A DNA stretch of 64,000 bases from Rossellomorea arthrocnemi (GTDB lineage: Bacteria > Bacillota > Bacilli > Bacillales > Bacillaceae_B), in the NCBI RefSeq assembly GCF_904424705.1, contig NZ_CAJGBF010000010.1:62001-126000 (forward strand). The letters run 5' to 3'. The number at the start of each line of letters is the position of its first letter. The first letter of the stretch is position 1. Position numbers and translations under genes: made by a program. Below the pieces are notes generated by a model. It was not told where the DNA came from. It saw only the letters and a program-made list of their open reading frames with translations, and ran no database searches. Below, piece after piece: positions 43,373-50,895 of this stretch.

Positions 43373-43395
43373 CTCATCTCTCCTCAACTAAACTA
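43373..43395 (-). promoter_or_regulatory. TRAP-binding site over the trpP ribosome site
   Basis: On the minus strand the leader reads TAG-tt-TAG-tt-GAG-ga-GAG-at-GAG, five triplets at exact 5-base spacing ending two bases before the ATG. Two central GAGs are the Shine-Dalgarno sequence, so bound TRAP would block initiation. Confidence 0.8.
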
Positions 43396-43454
43396 TACTT
43401 GGTCTTTTTCTTCTCCTAATGTGCACTGTTGCCATTAGCGAAAAGATAGGTACA

Positions 43455-43712
43455 TTATAACATATCAAAAATTGGTGTCAAAGATTTATTTTTCTGAAAA
43501 GGCTCTTTTCGGATAGATTGCTGTTTCTGAACAATTTGTTGCTTAAGCTCTATCAACCGGTGCTGGGTGGATGATAAGGGGGACTGCTTTGCTTCAGCTA
43601 AAACGAACGGGGTATCGACGCCAGATCCCATCCGGCTTATACGCAGTGCCCCTCGCCATTTACAGAACTCACTAGGGACAAGAGGTGATGGAAAGCGCAG
43701 GACGTTAATCAC
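43455..43712 (-). CDS. possible small protein, 85 aa, uncertain
   Basis: The frame is open with a GTG start and no good ribosome site. An internal ATG (MGSGVDTPF, 58 aa) is another possible start. The C-terminal half (IELKQQIVQKQQSIRKEPFQ) looks coding and coiled-coil-like, while the N-terminal half does not. No family recognised, and nothing on the opposite strand. It may be a degraded or spurious gene. Confidence 0.3.
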   Translation of the reverse strand: MINVLRFPSPLVPSEFCKWRGALRISRMGSGVDTPFVLAEAKQSPLSSTQHRLIELKQQIVQKQQSIRKEPFQKNKSLTPIFDML

Positions 43713-43788
43713 TTAACATTTAGAAAGAAGCTAGTGTTAAAAAGCAAGGTATTTATATATGTCTATTTCAGACACATACGCTTAGAAA

Positions 43789-43915
43789 GTTGATTGGAAC
43801 GGCAGGTGCTCGACTCCTGCGGGAATAGCGGGAAAGTTGAGACCCCGGAGGGCAAAGCCCGAGGAGGCTCAACTCACGCCCCGCGGAAAGCGAGCACCAT
43901 TCGTTCCAATCAACT
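43789..43915. repeat. palindromic repeat P2, copy 2 (complete)
   Basis: GTTGATTGGAAC ... GTTCCAATCAAC outer arms, then GGTGCTCG / CGAGCACC, then GTTGAGACCCCG / GAGGAGGCTCAAC around GGGCAAAGCCC. A nested, almost fully self-complementary 127-bp element. Confidence 0.85.
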
Positions 43916-43992
43916 AGCATTCACTAATTAAAAAGCAACAAAGTTAGCGAAAACAGCCTCTGAAAAAGAACAAAATCGTTGGGCTTTGCCAT

Positions 43993-44415
43993 TTAGGCAA
44001 GATGCTGTGCGATGGATTCGGCAATCCCTTTTAAATCCTCTTGACTGTAATCGTCATTGTGAGTTTTCCATACCGCTCCGAAACCATCTCCATTGCCGTA
44101 GCGCGGTATGAAGTGCATATGGAAATGGAAGACGGATTGTCCCGCTTCTTCACCTGTATTGCTTAAAAGATTCATTCCTATTGGACTAAATTCAGCTTTG
44201 ATGCTGTTTGCAATCTTCGGTGCTACCGAGAATAAATGACTTGCCAAATCAGGTGTAAGCTCGTAGACATTTTCTTTATGTATTTTAGGAATAAGGAGTG
44301 TATGACCTTTTGTCACTTGGCTGATGTCAAGAAAAGCAAGGACATGGTCATCTTCGTAGACTTTCATTGCAGGGATTTCTCCATCGATGATTTTACAAAA
44401 AATACAGTCACTCAT
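43993..44415 (-). CDS. hit: HIT-family nucleotide hydrolase/transferase Hit
   Basis: This 140-aa histidine-triad protein has a zinc-type N-terminus (C4-IF-C7) and the catalytic triad H97-x-H99-x-H101 in VFHFHMHFIP. It hydrolyses AMP- or dinucleoside-type substrates. Three in-frame starts exist (44427, 44421, 44415); AAAGGTGG is eight bases from the ATG at 44415. It is divergent from ecsA across a 1.2-kb gap, as in B. subtilis, where the gap is short. Confidence 0.92.
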   Translation of the reverse strand: MSDCIFCKIIDGEIPAMKVYEDDHVLAFLDISQVTKGHTLLIPKIHKENVYELTPDLASHLFSVAPKIANSIKAEFSPIGMNLLSNTGEEAGQSVFHFHMHFIPRYGNGDGFGAVWKTHNDDYSQEDLKGIAESIAQHLA

Positions 44416-44562
44416 GTTCATTTCCACCTTTCAGTAATAGTGTATGTATTTTATCATTAATGCAAAAATAAATGAAGAAGAGACAGGAACGATTTTCCTG
44501 CCTCTCTTCGTAGAAGGGGTAATACTTTAAAGGTTTAAATGTCAGACTTCGTTCTCTTTGAT

Positions 44563-44965
44563 AAACACCTCATTCGCTAGTAGCTTCTAAAAGTGATACC
44601 ATTCTGGGTTAGAATGAACATTGTTCAATGCGACCATCCCCTTATCTTTTCGCTATTTAAGCAATTAAGACAATAGAAACTTTATAAGCCGTCTTGGACA
44701 AACACCTCATTTGCTATAAGGATGATATGTGTAAATCGCTGGATACATGAATGACTCTGTGCAAACTGACCATCCCCTTATCTCGATTGCTAAGGTAAGC
44801 TAATAAAGTAGGTTTAGTCAAAATGTGCTTTAACAAACACCTCATTTTTCAAATTTTTGAATAAATGAATAGGGTGAGTGTGTCATTCACTATAGAAGAC
44901 GACGAATCCTTCAAGTCGCAAACAATAGTGAAATCGGTTAGCTGGTCTTTAACAACCATCCCCTT
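44563..44965. repeat. array of two alternating motifs at ~68-bp spacing
   Basis: Motif A AAACACCTCATT begins at 44563, 44700 and 44835. Motif B ACCATCCCCTT(ATC) begins at 44632 (with a leading G), 44768 (with G) and 44955. The order is A-B-A-B-A with steps of 69, 68, 68 and 67 bases, then B after about 120. TTGCTA-like bases often follow a motif. A further B-like copy, ACGATCCCCTTTT, lies at 45536-45548. Sequences between motifs are unrelated. I know no family for it. Confidence 0.7.
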
Positions 44966-45095
44966 TTTCTTATTGCTGGCCCCTTCTGATAATATGTTGT
45001 GCATTCTTGGGGGAGGTTATGAATACTAAAATATGGAAGGTGAGTTTTTCAACCGGTTGTCGTGAAAATTTCCACCTGAGAAGGAGTGAGTGCTG

Positions 45096-45222
45096 GTTGA
45101 TTTCCGCTGCAGGTGCTCGCTTTCCGCGGGGCGTGAGTTGAGCCTCCTCGGGCTTTTGCCCTGCGGGGTCTCAACTTTCCCGCTATTCCCGTCGGAGTCG
45201 AGCACCTTCCGCTCCAATCAAC
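45096..45222. repeat. palindromic repeat P2, copy 3 (complete, inverted)
   Basis: GTTGATTTCCGC ... TCCAATCAAC outer arms with GGTGCTCG / CGAGCACC and GAGTTGAGCCTCCTC / GCGGGGTCTCAAC inside, central GGGCTTTTGCCC. Same element as copy 2, opposite orientation, slightly diverged. Confidence 0.85.
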
Positions 45223-45337
45223 TTTCAAAGAACCGTTTATGACTTTTACTATTCACATTCAATACCATCATTTTATAAAGGGTGAAGAGGGCGATAATCA
45301 TACCAATGAAAAATGGCATATTTTATCAATGCTTTAA

Positions 45338-45507
45338 GCTCTGTCATTAAAGACTTATACAGAGGGTGAGGGGAACTGCGTAGACTCCTACGGAAAACGG
45401 GCGTGCCGAGACCCCGGAAGCGGTTTTGTGCTGAGGAGGCTCGGCCGAACGTCCGTGGAAAGCGGAGCAGTTCCCCTCACCCTCCAGTATGTACTCATTG
45501 ACAGAGC
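45338..45507. repeat. palindromic repeat P3, copy 2
   Basis: Outer arms GCTCTGTCA (45339-45347) and TGACAGAGC (45499-45507), then AGGGTGAGGGGAACTGC with GCAGTTCCCCTCACCCT, a perfect 17-bp pair, around the framework GACTCCTACGG, GAGACCCCGGAAGC, GAGGAGGCTCGGCC. In copy 1 the corresponding arms are different but again complementary. Confidence 0.8.
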
Positions 45508-45640
45508 ATTGACGAACTGTTGATTGTTATTAACAACGATCCCCTTTTAAGGAAAAGATCCTTATTCAAAACATGCCTTTACTTTAAAGTTTTGATAAAA
45601 TAGAAATAATACATAATGAAGAGAAAGGACGTTGCTGCTC

Positions 45641-46384
45641 GTGTCATTATTAGAAATTAAACACCTTGTCGGTGGCTATACCAGAAAGCCTGTCTTAAAG
45701 GATATTTCCTTTTCCATACAATCCAATGAAATCGTAGGTTTAATCGGATTGAACGGCGCAGGAAAAAGTACCACCATCAAACATATTATCGGCCTTATGG
45801 AGGCGAAGCAAGGCGGGGTATCAATCAATGGACATACTTTGAAAAGCGATGCTGAACAGTATCGTAAGCAATTTTCATACATACCCGAAACACCGATTTT
45901 ATATGATGAATTAACCCTGGAGGAGCATCTGAAGCTTACAGCTATGGCTTACGGTTTATCTGAATCCGAATATAAGGGGAGAATCGATAAGTTATTGAAG
46001 GCGTTTCGCATGGAAAAGAAGATGAGCTGGTTCCCTGCCCATTTTTCAAAAGGAATGAAACAAAAGGTGATGATCATGTGTGCTTTTCTGATCCAGCCGA
46101 GTCTTTATATCATTGATGAGCCGTTTGTTGGTTTGGATCCATTGGGAATTCAGTCTTTACTGGATTGGATGCAGGAGATGAAACAAAACGGGGCAGGCAT
46201 CCTGATGTCGACCCACATACTGGCTACTGCCGAAAGATATTGCGATTCGTTCATCATCCTTCATGAGGGGAAAATCCGTGCAAAAGGTACGCTTCATGAG
46301 CTTCGCAGTGAATTCTCCATGCCTGGTGCTACATTAGATGATATTTATATCCAGCTGACAAAGGAAGAATCTCATGATGAATAA
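45641..46384 (+). CDS. ecsA: ABC transporter ATPase EcsA
   Basis: This 247-aa ATPase has Walker A GLNGAGKST at 36-44, HFSKGMKQKVMIMCAF (signature) and LYIIDEPFVGLDP (Walker B). In B. subtilis, EcsAB loss impairs protein secretion, competence, sporulation and site-2 proteolysis by RasP. The ORF opens at a TTG (45632), but the GTG at 45641 (MSLLEIKHLVGGYTRKPVLK) aligns with the B. subtilis start and gives its 247 aa. It overlaps ecsB. Confidence 0.95.
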   Translation: MSLLEIKHLVGGYTRKPVLKDISFSIQSNEIVGLIGLNGAGKSTTIKHIIGLMEAKQGGVSINGHTLKSDAEQYRKQFSYIPETPILYDELTLEEHLKLTAMAYGLSESEYKGRIDKLLKAFRMEKKMSWFPAHFSKGMKQKVMIMCAFLIQPSLYIIDEPFVGLDPLGIQSLLDWMQEMKQNGAGILMSTHILATAERYCDSFIILHEGKIRAKGTLHELRSEFSMPGATLDDIYIQLTKEESHDE

Positions 46385-47603
46385 TGTGGAAGGCATATGG
46401 AAGAAACGGATCGTAGAGTATAATCAGGAGCTTCAAAAGTATTTGAAATATATGTTCAACGATCATTTGTTATTCGTCCTGATTTTTGCGCTGGGTGGTG
46501 CAGCATTTACGTATAATCAGTGGGTGAAAACACTCCAGCCAACGTTCCCTGCTCCACTGATTATGGCTGTAATTCTGGGTCTCTTATTGGCGTGGAGTCC
46601 CGTATATACCTTCCTGCGTGAAGCGGATGCTGTTTTTCTTTTACCTTTGGAGGAACGGCTATCAAGTTATTTCACGAAATGTATCTGGATGAGTTTCATG
46701 TTTCAATCCTACATTCAACTGCTCGTCCTGGCGGCACTTATGCCTATGTATGTAGCTGTATCCGGGAGCAGTTTCAGCAGCTTCTTTCCGTTGCTCGCTT
46801 TTGTACTGGCCATTAAAGTATGGAATCTCTATGTGCGTTGGTTCATGCTTAGATTTCAGGAAAAGGAAGCCCATTGGACCGACAGTCTGGTCCGGTTTCT
46901 GTTGAGCGCAGCACTCGTTTTTCTTGTTTTATCAGGAGCTGCCTTATGGATGCCTCTCGCTGTGGCAGTCTTGATGCTCGGATATGCCCTTTATTTTTAT
47001 CAATCTACAAAAGGTAAGAACCTGAAATGGGATTTATTAATCAATCTGGAAGAACAGCGAATGCTGATCTTTTATCGCATCGCCAATATGTTCACGGACG
47101 TACCAAAGCTTAAAGGGAAGGTGCATCGGAGAAAATGGCTTGATGGGCTAGTGAAGGCGCCTTTCTCACAAGCGTCCACGTATCGCTATTTATATCTTCG
47201 CTCCCTTGTGAGAACAAGTGAATACTCGGGTCTCTATATACGGTTGACACTGATCGGAGTATTGTTGATCTATTCAAATCCATCATTCATCTTCAGTATT
47301 CTGACGGCCATAGTGTTTTTATACTTGACAGCCTTTCAATTGATTCCATTGTTTAAGCGTTTTGATTATAAGATTTGGGTGCTCATTTATCCTGTATCAG
47401 GGGAATTGAAAAAATCATCCTTCCAAAAAATCATAAATCAGTCGATGATGATCCAGGCGGTTGTCTTTTCCCTTCCACTCTTTCTAAGGGGAGCATGGTT
47501 CGAGGGGCTGATCACGCTGCTTGCCGGTCTAACCTTTTCTATTTTCTTCAGTCAGTTCTACTTAGTGCAGAGGATGAAGAAAATGGAGGAAACACTATTT
47601 TAA
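46374..47603 (+). CDS. ecsB: ABC transporter membrane subunit EcsB
   Basis: This 409-aa polytopic membrane protein has eight or more helices: LPLEERLSSYFTKCIWMSF and LIYSNPSFIFSILTAIVFLY. It pairs with EcsA, whose gene it overlaps by 11 bases. The transported substrate is not established. Tandem ATGs at 46374/46377 are both usable. Confidence 0.92.
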   Translation: MMNNVEGIWKKRIVEYNQELQKYLKYMFNDHLLFVLIFALGGAAFTYNQWVKTLQPTFPAPLIMAVILGLLLAWSPVYTFLREADAVFLLPLEERLSSYFTKCIWMSFMFQSYIQLLVLAALMPMYVAVSGSSFSSFFPLLAFVLAIKVWNLYVRWFMLRFQEKEAHWTDSLVRFLLSAALVFLVLSGAALWMPLAVAVLMLGYALYFYQSTKGKNLKWDLLINLEEQRMLIFYRIANMFTDVPKLKGKVHRRKWLDGLVKAPFSQASTYRYLYLRSLVRTSEYSGLYIRLTLIGVLLIYSNPSFIFSILTAIVFLYLTAFQLIPLFKRFDYKIWVLIYPVSGELKKSSFQKIINQSMMIQAVVFSLPLFLRGAWFEGLITLLAGLTFSIFFSQFYLVQRMKKMEETLF

Positions 47604-47670
47604 TGAAACGACCCGAGTGAGATGAACGTATACTGAGTGAAGGCTAATTAAAAAGGATGGTGGGTCTAAA

Positions 47671-48375
47671 GTGAACCATGAAAGAGAAGAGCTGGAGGAA
47701 TGGAAACGAAAGTATACAAGGAAATCGTCCATTTTTCAGAGGGTTTCCAAGCAGGCTCAAACGAAAGTGAACCAATGGATTCCTGAAAAAGCCCATAAAA
47801 TCGTCACGGAAAGTATCAGGAAAATGGTGGAGGTCACTCTGAAGGGAAGCGAATGGGTGCCCCTACAGGCAATGCCATGTACGTCTGGACTAGAAGACCG
47901 GGAAGTGCTGATGAAGGAACGCATGGAATTTTACCGGAAAGCTGCGACTATTGAAGGGGCAGGTACCGGTGCCGGGGGGATCTTCCTGGGGCTTGCGGAT
48001 TTCCCATTGCTCCTCTCCATTAAGATGAAGCTTTTAAGCGAATGCTCTCTGATTCATGGGTATGATCCAAAACAATATGAGGAACGTCTATTTCTTTTGT
48101 ATGTATTTCAACTAGCATTTTCCAGCGATTCTCATAAGAAGGATGTCCTTCGAATTATTGAAAACTGGGCAGAGGAAAAAGAAAAGTTGAAAGAACTCGA
48201 CTGGAAGACATTTCAACAGGAGTACAGAGATTACATTGATTTTGTGAAGCTGTTGCAGCTCATCCCCGGAGTCGGCGCGGTTGTGGGGGCTTATGCCAAT
48301 TATCAGCTACTGGATCAACTTGGTGAAGTGGCAAAATTTGCTTATCGGATTCGTTACTTTAATGATTTAGAATAA
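47671..48375 (+). CDS. ecsC: EcsC-family protein
   Basis: This 234-aa protein has the conserved EcsC stretch IEGAGTGAGGIFLGLADFPL, LLSIKMKLL, and a C-terminal PGVGAVVGAYANYQLLDQLG. It is probably membrane-associated through the Gly-rich segments. Third gene of ecsABC, 67 bases after ecsB, GTG start. The role is unknown. Confidence 0.9.
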   Translation: MNHEREELEEWKRKYTRKSSIFQRVSKQAQTKVNQWIPEKAHKIVTESIRKMVEVTLKGSEWVPLQAMPCTSGLEDREVLMKERMEFYRKAATIEGAGTGAGGIFLGLADFPLLLSIKMKLLSECSLIHGYDPKQYEERLFLLYVFQLAFSSDSHKKDVLRIIENWAEEKEKLKELDWKTFQQEYRDYIDFVKLLQLIPGVGAVVGAYANYQLLDQLGEVAKFAYRIRYFNDLE

Positions 48376-48385
48376 CGGTAACAGG

Positions 48386-48415
48386 GGTCGATCAACATGG
48401 TCGACCCTCTTTTTG
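48386..48415 (+). terminator. terminator of ecsABC
   Basis: GGGTCGA and TCGACCC pair around TCAACATGG, followed by TCTTTTT. Confidence 0.75.
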
Positions 48416-48511
48416 GCGGAGTCATAAGTCAAGACTCATCTTTTTATTTCCATTACGACTTCCTGTATAGTGATAATGGCAAGTATATTGTGATTGTGAG
48501 GTGTTTAACAG

Positions 48512-48919
48512 ATGAATAAACGGAATAAGGGATTGAAAATAGCAGGACTCATTCTATTCTCATTTTTCTTCTTTTTAGCAGGTGTGTTTCATTTTATCGA
48601 AGCTCAAGGATTTGCGGAAATGGTTCCTCCATTTATTCCTTTAAAAGAAGAGCTCGTTTATATTACTGGAATCGTTGAATTTATACTGTCGGTACTACTA
48701 CTCATTCCAAAGACTCGTGAAAAAACCGGAATCATCACGGCCATTTACTTAGTTCTTGTATTTCCAGCGAATATCTACGCTGCCATTAAAGGGATTCCGG
48801 CCCCGGGCCAGGAAGAAGCCAATCAACTGCTGCTTTGGATCAGGCTATTATTCCAGCCACTTTTGATCTGGTGGGTATTGGTGGTGAGTAAAATTGAAAA
48901 GAATCATCGGTTTTATTAG
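48512..48919 (+). CDS. DoxX-like four-helix membrane protein
   Basis: This 135-aa protein has four hydrophobic helices and the DoxX-type segments AGVFHFIEAQGFAEMVPPFI, VYITGIVEFILSVLLLIPKT and YLVLVFPANIYAAIKG. Relatives are linked to quinone or thiosulfate metabolism, but this subgroup is uncharacterised. TGAGGTG precedes the ATG. Confidence 0.72.
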   Translation: MNKRNKGLKIAGLILFSFFFFLAGVFHFIEAQGFAEMVPPFIPLKEELVYITGIVEFILSVLLLIPKTREKTGIITAIYLVLVFPANIYAAIKGIPAPGQEEANQLLLWIRLLFQPLLIWWVLVVSKIEKNHRFY

Positions 48920-48920
48920 A

Positions 48921-48958
48921 AAAAGATCGGTTGCGAATTTCGCATCCGATCCTTTTTG
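48921..48958. terminator. bidirectional terminator, DoxX-like gene / yhaA
   Basis: AAAGATCGG..TGCGAA and TTCGCA..CCGATCCTTTTT form a long stem between convergent genes. Confidence 0.85.
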
Positions 48959-48960
48959 GG

Positions 48961-50163
48961 TTATTTAGGAACCGTTTCTGAAACAGAATGTTTTTCTTGA
49001 TAATGAATGGTGGCACTTGCCAGTGATTGGGCGGCTATGAGTAGAGCTCTTTCGTTAAGATCAAATTTAGGATGGTGGTGAGGGAATGCGGTTTCCACAT
49101 TGTCGGGTTTTGCTCCTGTAAAGAAGAAGGTGCCCTTTACATGTTCTAAATAAAATGCGAAATCTTCACCGCCCATTTGCATTTCGATTTCTGCCACCTC
49201 ATGGACTTCATCCACATCCTCTGCACATTGGATGAAAAGCTCTGTCTCCTCATGGTGATTAACAACAGCCGGGTAACCCCGGTCATACACATATTCATAA
49301 TCGCAGCGGCCGGAAATGCAAGCCCCTTTCAAAACCTGTTCGATTTCCACTTCAATAAAGTCCCTGACTTCGGGATTGAAAGTCCGTACCGTACCGATCA
49401 ATTTGACTGAATCGGCAATGACATTAAAGGCGTTATCGGCCATAAAGGAGCCGATGGTCACGACGGCAGGATCAATTGGATTCACTCTTCTACTGACTAT
49501 TTGCTGAAGCTCTGAAACAACTTGAGCTCCGATCACGATGGAATCCTTCGTTTTATGAGGTTGTGCCCCGTGACCTCCGGATCCTTTAATCACGATTTCA
49601 AACCGGTCCGCTGCAGCCATGATTGGACCGGTTCGGTAGAGGACCTTTCCAAGCGGTTCAGTGGCCCATAAGTGGGTACCGAAAATCACATCCACTCCTT
49701 CGAGGCACCCCGCCTCAATCATGGATTTTGCTCCACCAGGTGCATATTCTTCTGCGTGCTGATGAATGAGAACTACTGTTCCTGATAGAGTGTCACGCAT
49801 TTCATGGAGTGTTTTCCCCAGTACCAGAAGGGTGGCAGTATGTCCGTCGTGGCCACACGCATGCATGACACCGGATACGGTAGAACGATATTCCACCTTC
49901 TTTTCGTCCTGGATGGGAAGGGCGTCAAAGTCTGCACGAAGAGCTACGGTCTTACCAGGGAGAGCACCTTCGATCTTCGCAACGACACCATTACCGCCGA
50001 CTTGTTCTTGAACGGGGACCCCGATGTTCTTATAGTATTCCGCAATATATTTTGCTGTATTTTTTTCTTGAAAGGATAATTCCGGATGTTGATGAAGAAA
50101 TCTTCTGATCTTAACCATTTCTATCCATCCATCTTCTAATTTTTGATATAATTCATTCAACAA
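48961..50163 (-). CDS. yhaA: M20-family amidohydrolase YhaA
   Basis: This 400-aa metallohydrolase of the N-acyl-amino-acid amidohydrolase type has LRADFDALPIQDE, HACGHDGHTATLL, HQHAEEYAPGGAK and MGGEDFAFYLE, which supply the two-metal site. It should deacylate an N-acylated amino acid or similar. A GTG at 50169 is only two bases from AGGAGG, whereas the TTG at 50163 is eight bases away and is preferred. It is downstream of ecsABC, as in B. subtilis. Confidence 0.87.
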   Translation of the reverse strand: MLNELYQKLEDGWIEMVKIRRFLHQHPELSFQEKNTAKYIAEYYKNIGVPVQEQVGGNGVVAKIEGALPGKTVALRADFDALPIQDEKKVEYRSTVSGVMHACGHDGHTATLLVLGKTLHEMRDTLSGTVVLIHQHAEEYAPGGAKSMIEAGCLEGVDVIFGTHLWATEPLGKVLYRTGPIMAAADRFEIVIKGSGGHGAQPHKTKDSIVIGAQVVSELQQIVSRRVNPIDPAVVTIGSFMADNAFNVIADSVKLIGTVRTFNPEVRDFIEVEIEQVLKGACISGRCDYEYVYDRGYPAVVNHHEETELFIQCAEDVDEVHEVAEIEMQMGGEDFAFYLEHVKGTFFFTGAKPDNVETAFPHHHPKFDLNERALLIAAQSLASATIHYQEKHSVSETVPK

Positions 50164-50260
50164 GTTCACAACCTCCTAATGTTTGGTGAATATTACGAAT
50201 ATTATAACACTAAATTTGCTGGGGAAGTGGGTAATTGCGGTGAATTCAAGGAGGATTTCG

Positions 50261-50848
50261 ATGAATAAGATCTTATACACGACAGCTATCATTTCTTTCA
50301 TGCTTTTTATGACCATTGCACATTTCGTCTATCATGGACTGGAGATTTTCGGGGAGGAATATCTCCTAAAGAACTTGAACAGCCTTCACTTTATGGAAAT
50401 ATTTTCAGTGATAGGGACCGAAATAGTAATCGGGGTTGCTTCAATTATCTTGATTCTCTTTCTGTGGTGGGTTAAGAAGGACTATGAAGGAATCATTACC
50501 GTTGTAGTTCTGGTAGCTGGAAGTAATATACTGAATAAAGCCGTCAAAGGTTTAATGGAACGTGAAAGGCCTCCATTTCCCCATGGGGAAGAAGGGTTCA
50601 GTTTTCCAAGCGGCCATGCCATGGTGGGACTTGTCTTTTTACTAGTCGCGGCTTACTTCATCAGTAAAGAGGTTTCTTCTATTGGAAAAAGAATAACGGT
50701 CTTCACTTTGGCCGTCATCCTTTCCTTGTTAACCGGATTCAGCAGGGTAGTGGAACAGGCCCACTATCCATCTGATATTGCTGCCGGTTTCCTTCTGGGG
50801 TATTCCTTTTTCGTACTATGTATATTCCTTTATGAGAAACGATCTTGA
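50261..50848 (+). CDS. PAP2-superfamily membrane phosphatase
   Basis: This 195-aa membrane protein has about six helices and all three PAP2 motifs: KGLMERERPPFP, FSFPSGHAM and SRVVEQAHYPSD. It is probably a lipid phosphate or undecaprenyl-pyrophosphate phosphatase acting on the outer face of the membrane. The frame opens at 50183, but AAGGAGG six bases before the ATG at 50261 sets the start. Confidence 0.83.
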   Translation: MNKILYTTAIISFMLFMTIAHFVYHGLEIFGEEYLLKNLNSLHFMEIFSVIGTEIVIGVASIILILFLWWVKKDYEGIITVVVLVAGSNILNKAVKGLMERERPPFPHGEEGFSFPSGHAMVGLVFLLVAAYFISKEVSSIGKRITVFTLAVILSLLTGFSRVVEQAHYPSDIAAGFLLGYSFFVLCIFLYEKRS

Positions 50849-50854
50849 AAATAG

Positions 50855-50889
50855 GAGGGACGGACCTCGGGCTCCTGAGGTCCGTCCCC
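50855..50889. terminator. GGGACGGACCTC inverted-repeat terminator
   Basis: GGGACGGACCTC and GAGGTCCGTCCC pair perfectly (12 bp) with an 8-base loop. A solitary half (GGGACGGACCT) occurs near 36212. Confidence 0.7.
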
Positions 50890-50895
50890 CTATCT

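Noticed and set aside
43455-43712. serC or another conserved gene between trpP and hit
   Set aside because: The 85-aa minus ORF has no similarity to SerC and no ribosome site. It is listed only as a low-confidence ORF.
44563-44965. CRISPR array
   Set aside because: Repeats are only ~12-15 bases, two motifs alternate, the intervening lengths vary in the last step, the units are not palindromic, and no cas genes are present.
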